A stretch of 64,000 nucleotides of DNA. It comes from Dactylellina haptotyla. Lineage: Eukaryota; Ascomycota; Orbiliomycetes; Orbiliales; Orbiliaceae. The first letter of the stretch is position 1; each line of letters begins with the position of its first letter. This document shows, in pieces, positions 59,980-64,000 of the stretch. A program made the position numbers and the translations under genes. A model generated the notes under the pieces. That model saw only the letters and a program-made list of their open reading frames with translations, did not search any database and was not told the DNA's origin. The stretch is taken from positions 7,068,001 to 7,132,000 of the forward strand of contig CM062379.1 of the NCBI GenBank assembly GCA_031310005.1, written 5' to 3'.

Positions 59980-60094
59980 AAGCTCTAAGCACTAAAGGAT
60001 GCCCGTTCAAAAGTACTCCATCATAAAAATCTACCGGGGAGCCATCGCACTCTCATGTATTATGTAAGGTGCACATGAAACACACGTCCGCATC

Positions 60095-63000
60095 TCAAAC
60101 GGACTCCTTCTGGGCCTCTTCAATCTGTTTCTTCGCCGCGAACGGGATTCCCACAGGATTGAGCCAAGTAACTCTAGGCTGCCTCCAACAGCTATATTGT
60201 GGGAAAAGAATCTGAGGTTAGCAACACATTCATCGTTACAGAAAGGAAACAAAAAAAGCTTGTGGCAGAGCACTGCCTGCTTTCGTAAGGCAAATTGCTC
60301 GGAATTGTGGGGAAGCTTTAGCGAGCAAGGGAAAGAAAAGAGTTGATCAATACGTACTTTGGCGCCTCAAGAACATATCGCTCCATAGCCTCTCTAAACC
60401 GCCTCTTGTACTCCTTCGGACTCGTAATCGTTGGCTTGTTCCGCCCGCCGCCCGCGATGCCTGTCGATTTGATATAATTCTCGATTTTCTTGTCAAAAGT
60501 GTACGTTCTCACACAGTCTGTGCGCGCGTTGCGAGAAAAAAAACTGTTAGCTCTCCTGTTTAGGAAATAAAGGCTGCGGCGGGTGGTGAAGGTGGCACAG
60601 TAAGATCTCGTAAAAGAGGCGAGGGTTTTACTTACCGATAAGCCCAATCACTAGCTCCTTTCGTTGGTCGTCAATGCCCACCATCAGTGAGTAATCCATG
60701 ACTTGGTTTCGTTCCAAGAATAGAGTATCATTCCACAGGCTAGCTCGCAGAAGCTTCTTCGAGTGTTCTCGCACGAAAAGCGGGTTCTTCCAAATATAGT
60801 CGACCATGTTTTCATCGAGAAGCACTTCATTCTGTTCCCCGGTTTCTTGTACGTACCGGTTTCGCATCGAGCCTTTGAGATCGAATGTCTATTTTTTCGC
60901 GTGTGTTAGCCTTCCTTTTTCTTCCTTAGCCGGATGGCGTACCCGGTTCCTTCCTGTTAGAAGATAGGATTCCCGTAGGATAATTCTTACCCTTGACATC
61001 GTGCGATCATAAAACAAATTCTCCATAACAAGCAAATCCCACCTCAATTCCGTGCCTGTATTCGGGTTTTTGATGTAAATCGTAAAGAACCCCAGCATCT
61101 TTGCAATCGCCGTCGGCAATTCGTGGAACAGCGCCTCGGACATAATGTGGAAGTAGGATGGCGCGAACTTCAGAAACGCCGCAGTCTCAATCGGCGACAG
61201 CTGCTTGAGGATGATACGGTCATCCAGCGTCTTCAGAAACACGGATTTCGTCTTACCGCCCTTCGAATCCCACTTGATACACCTCGAGAGCGACTCGATG
61301 AACCGATCGGCTACGCCGCAGTTCCTACGCAGGGCATCGAATTGCTCCGCAAAGAAGACCTTACAGTACATCCTCGCATTGCCCTTAGGGAACTGGTAGC
61401 GCAGATGGGTCCCCGTCTCTCTGAGCAGGGATCTTTGAACGGCATGATCAAACTCGTTCGAATGCTCGTGGTGGTGATGTGCCGTTCCCTCGTGAATGAT
61501 CGTCCCTACGGAGCTCTCGAGACTGTTCATGGCGTCGGTTCTCAACTGCGAGAGCATCTGAGTATACGCCGGCATTCCGAGTGTGAACGCAATCAACGAA
61601 CTCGGCTCGTCCTCGCGAACAATAACGTCCGAATCGATGAAGACGTGATCCGAAGGCATCAACGGATATTCCAAAGCGCTCCAACCACTCGCGGACCGTT
61701 CGGACCAAAAGTTCGTGAGCAGCCGCATCAACGAAGATCGCTCGCTTCGCTGCAGGCCTGCTTCGACTTCAGCTTTGATCTCGTCGGAGACATCGGGGAC
61801 TTTGAGAACTTCCTCGGCGACCGCAGATAATATCTTGGAAGATTCACTATCGCTAACCAATGACATCTCCGTATCGCTCGCCTCGACTTCGTTCTCCGCA
61901 GTCTTCGGTCTAGCTTCGCCGCTGGACTCTCCTACAGTCTCTTCATCTGGCTTGGCAGTTGGCTGTTCCTCCTTTGGTTCTTCCGGGGTAGACTCTAGCT
62001 TAGTCTTAGCCTGAACTTCAGGACTCGGCTTCGTACGCTGAACCGCATCCATATTCTTCGCAAATTTGTTCGCTTCGGGCGTGGGCATCTTTTTCAGACC
62101 AGGCGCAGGCACGACATCGTCAATCTCGTCATCTGAAACCTCTTGCGCGGCTTGCTCGATATTCTTGAAAACTTCGACCATGGGTTTCATAGAAACGACA
62201 GGGAAAGCTCGTGATCGCCGGTTCGCCAATGTTCGCCGCTCGTTATTTTCTCGCTCCCGCTGGAACTCTCGACTGAGTTCTTCGAATCTCTTGGCCAGAT
62301 TAGAGACGCGAGGTCCAGTGTTCATGGTGCTCATAGGATGAGAGCGTGGGATTGGCAGCGAGGTTGGCTTGTCACGGTTTTTACCTACGAGAGTCGTCGT
62401 AACATGCCTCATACGATCTGATATTTTGACTTTCTCGGGTTTCTGCCGTTCTGGTTTCGGTTCTGGAGGTGCTTTCTGGAGTTTCTTGCCCTTGTCGCTC
62501 TTCTTTCTAAGAATGTCGGTCGGGCGCATGGCTTGAGTGAGTCCCAATCCTCTGGTCGTCGAGGTGGATGATATGGTAGATGCGTTGTTGGATGCCCTTC
62601 CAGTACCGTATGGACCAGTCGCGCGACCGGGAGGGATTGGAGACGGTCCCTTCCGCTTTTGCGATGCGCTCTTCGTCAATACTGGTATTGCGGAAGGTGG
62701 TGCGGGTCCTGTGGTATCTCCTGGGGCAGACGAATCTGTGGCATCCTTTGATTGCTTGGTGTCCTCCTGCTGCTGACTGCTTTCTCCAGAGCTGGGTGAA
62801 AGCAAAGATTGCTCAGAACTCTCTCCTGTTTTCGATGGTTGCGGGGTAGGATGGCGATCGAGCGTAGGACTACTGTTAGCAGGACTCGGGACCGAAGACT
62901 CATCGGTAATAGACGGGAGAGTCTGCGCACTAGCAGACAGTGAATTCGCTCTTGTCATCTCTGGGCTAGATGGTGGCTCTGGCGAAGTGCCGTGCATACT

Positions 63001-64000
63001 AGAGTCGTCTCGTCCGGTGGCCTCTGTCCCTTTCTCCGCTTCGCTTTCTGTCTTGAGTTCCGTAGAGTCCGCGGGATTGCCGCCTTGCTCAGAGATGCTA
63101 TTCTGTCTAGAATCGCCCTCATCCGGCGCGTGTCCTTTGTTATCCTCGATTACAGATGTGAGGACCTCCTGCGCATGTTCAGGACTCATCTGCGACGGTC
63201 GTCTAACGTTAGTCGGAGAAACACCAGTCCCATCATCGATAATGACCGACTGGATAGACTCCTTATCCGCTGTTGTAGTAGATTCCGTATCGGTTGGTAC
63301 AGAGCTCGTAGTCGAACTACGATCCAAAAACAATTTCTTCAACTGCGCAGTTGCCATCCTCGTGACATCCTTCTCAGACGGGAAGAACTTTTCATAGAAA
63401 TCTGTAAACTCATTATCCCAGTCTGAGACTCGCTCTTGCAGGGCTCTCATCGCTCTATTCAATGGGATAACTTCGTAGTATCGTGAATCTGTATATTTCT
63501 CCTGCAGCTTCATAACTAGCCAAGTTCGTTCCTCTTCCGCTCTTATTAGAAGAGATTCGATCTCGGTTTTGCAAGCTTCGAGATTATCAGCTGTGACAGT
63601 CTCGACATTGATGCTCTTTAGCCGCTGTACAACCGTGTCCCAATAGCGATTGATCTTTTGGTTCATGCTGAGGTAGATCTCATTCTTCATCTTCAGGTCG
63701 AGCTCGGGTTTCCAAGTAACCTTTGGACGGGGAACGATTACTTCCATCAAGCTAATAGGAATGTATTCAATTCTGACCGCGTAGTCTTCCATCCCAAAGA
63801 ATCGAACGTGATCGCGGTGCAAATCATGAGTACAGCCATCCACATTGGTTTTTAACCCAGTACTCCAAAAGGACGCCTCGAAGAACTTTCCAAGCGAGTA
63901 TCTCCAAGTAGAGTCGCTCATCCTAATCGGCTTGGTAGGCGGTTTGTCGGTGCATATCTTACAAGTACTCCATATTAAGATCTCTTCCTCTTCACCTGGA
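60095..64000 (-). CDS. FAB1: Fab1 1-phosphatidylinositol-3-phosphate 5-kinase, C-terminal part (partial)
   Basis: Four visible exons: 64000-60991 (continues off the right edge), 60888-60636, 60517-60358, 60191-60095; 1172 residues are present. Fab1 makes PI(3,5)P2 on vacuole and endosome membranes. The frame stays open to the window edge. The visible part begins near the end of the Cys-rich CCR region ([13 protein letters not shown], then [16 protein letters not shown]). A long Ser/Thr/Pro-rich disordered segment (about 61.8-63.3 kb) follows, then the PIP-kinase domain: [20 protein letters not shown] (near 61250), [28 protein letters not shown], the catalytic [10 protein letters not shown] (near 60690), IGLID with its Asp split by an intron, and the activation-loop region ending YVLEAPNCW. 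The tail ends EEAQKESV. Introns 102, 118 and 166 bp. The N-terminal FYVE and chaperonin-like domains are outside the window. Confidence 0.95.

Larger units (their letters stand above)
54401..60094. other. Gene-poor region upstream of the disordered protein and downstream of FAB1
   Basis: 5.7 kb without a supportable gene. 54.4-55.8 kb is GC-richer and is probably promoter; it includes an (AATG)4 microsatellite at 54837-54853. 56-60 kb is mixed, with pyrimidine-rich tracts (57.5 kb), the GTAGACG/CGTCTAC cluster (58.5-58.9 kb), T17 near 59465 and a (GTAA)n tract at 59953-59979. The 203-codon minus frame at 55235-55846 has no recognisable domain. Confidence 0.4.

Overview
This window is nuclear DNA from a filamentous ascomycete (Pezizomycotina). 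The reasons are 33 short GT-AG introns of 48-166 bp that can be placed by homology, fungal versions of single-copy housekeeping genes, and secreted proteins typical of plant-associated or plant-degrading fungi (GH74 with a C-terminal CBM1, cutinase, GH18, Egh16/Gas1-like). The set fits a leotiomycete-like plant associate, but that placement is inference. I saw no rRNA, convincing tRNA, CRISPR or intact transposon.

Left part (1-20.3 kb) is mostly housekeeping. It holds the 5' end of an EVE-domain/THYN1-like gene running off the left edge (-); a 6 kb gene-free stretch; NAT4 histone acetyltransferase (+) tail to tail with a PIG-U/GAB1 GPI-transamidase subunit (-); SAC1 phosphoinositide phosphatase (+), divergent from PIG-U; mitochondrial ribosomal protein bL36m (+), tail to tail with the SRS2 anti-recombinase helicase (-); and a G1/S cyclin (-). 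All multi-exon models were built by joining exons so that conserved motifs and reading phase agree.

Middle part: a gene desert of about 11.6 kb (20.3-31.8 kb), then an island of secreted or nutrient-related genes (31.8-48.5 kb). In order these are a small secreted cysteine protein with a Kex2-type site (+), GH74-CBM1 xyloglucanase (-), cutinase (-), GH18 chitinase-like enzyme (+), a Gpr1/Ato acetate-transporter family protein (-) and an Egh16/Gas1-like protein with an unusual CxxC-rich insert (+). Each is separated from the next by AT-richer DNA with no recognisable genes. Together the products could act on plant surface polymers (cutin, xyloglucan), chitin and acetate uptake; shared regulation is inference.

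Right part (48.5-64 kb): gene-poor DNA, one disordered Ser/Arg-rich protein with six RRxS/T motifs (-), and the C-terminal half of FAB1, the PI3P 5-kinase (-), which runs off the right edge. Between these two lies a tight cluster of the 7-mer GTAGACG/CGTCTAC (six copies in 346 bp), the most unexpected non-coding signal in the window.
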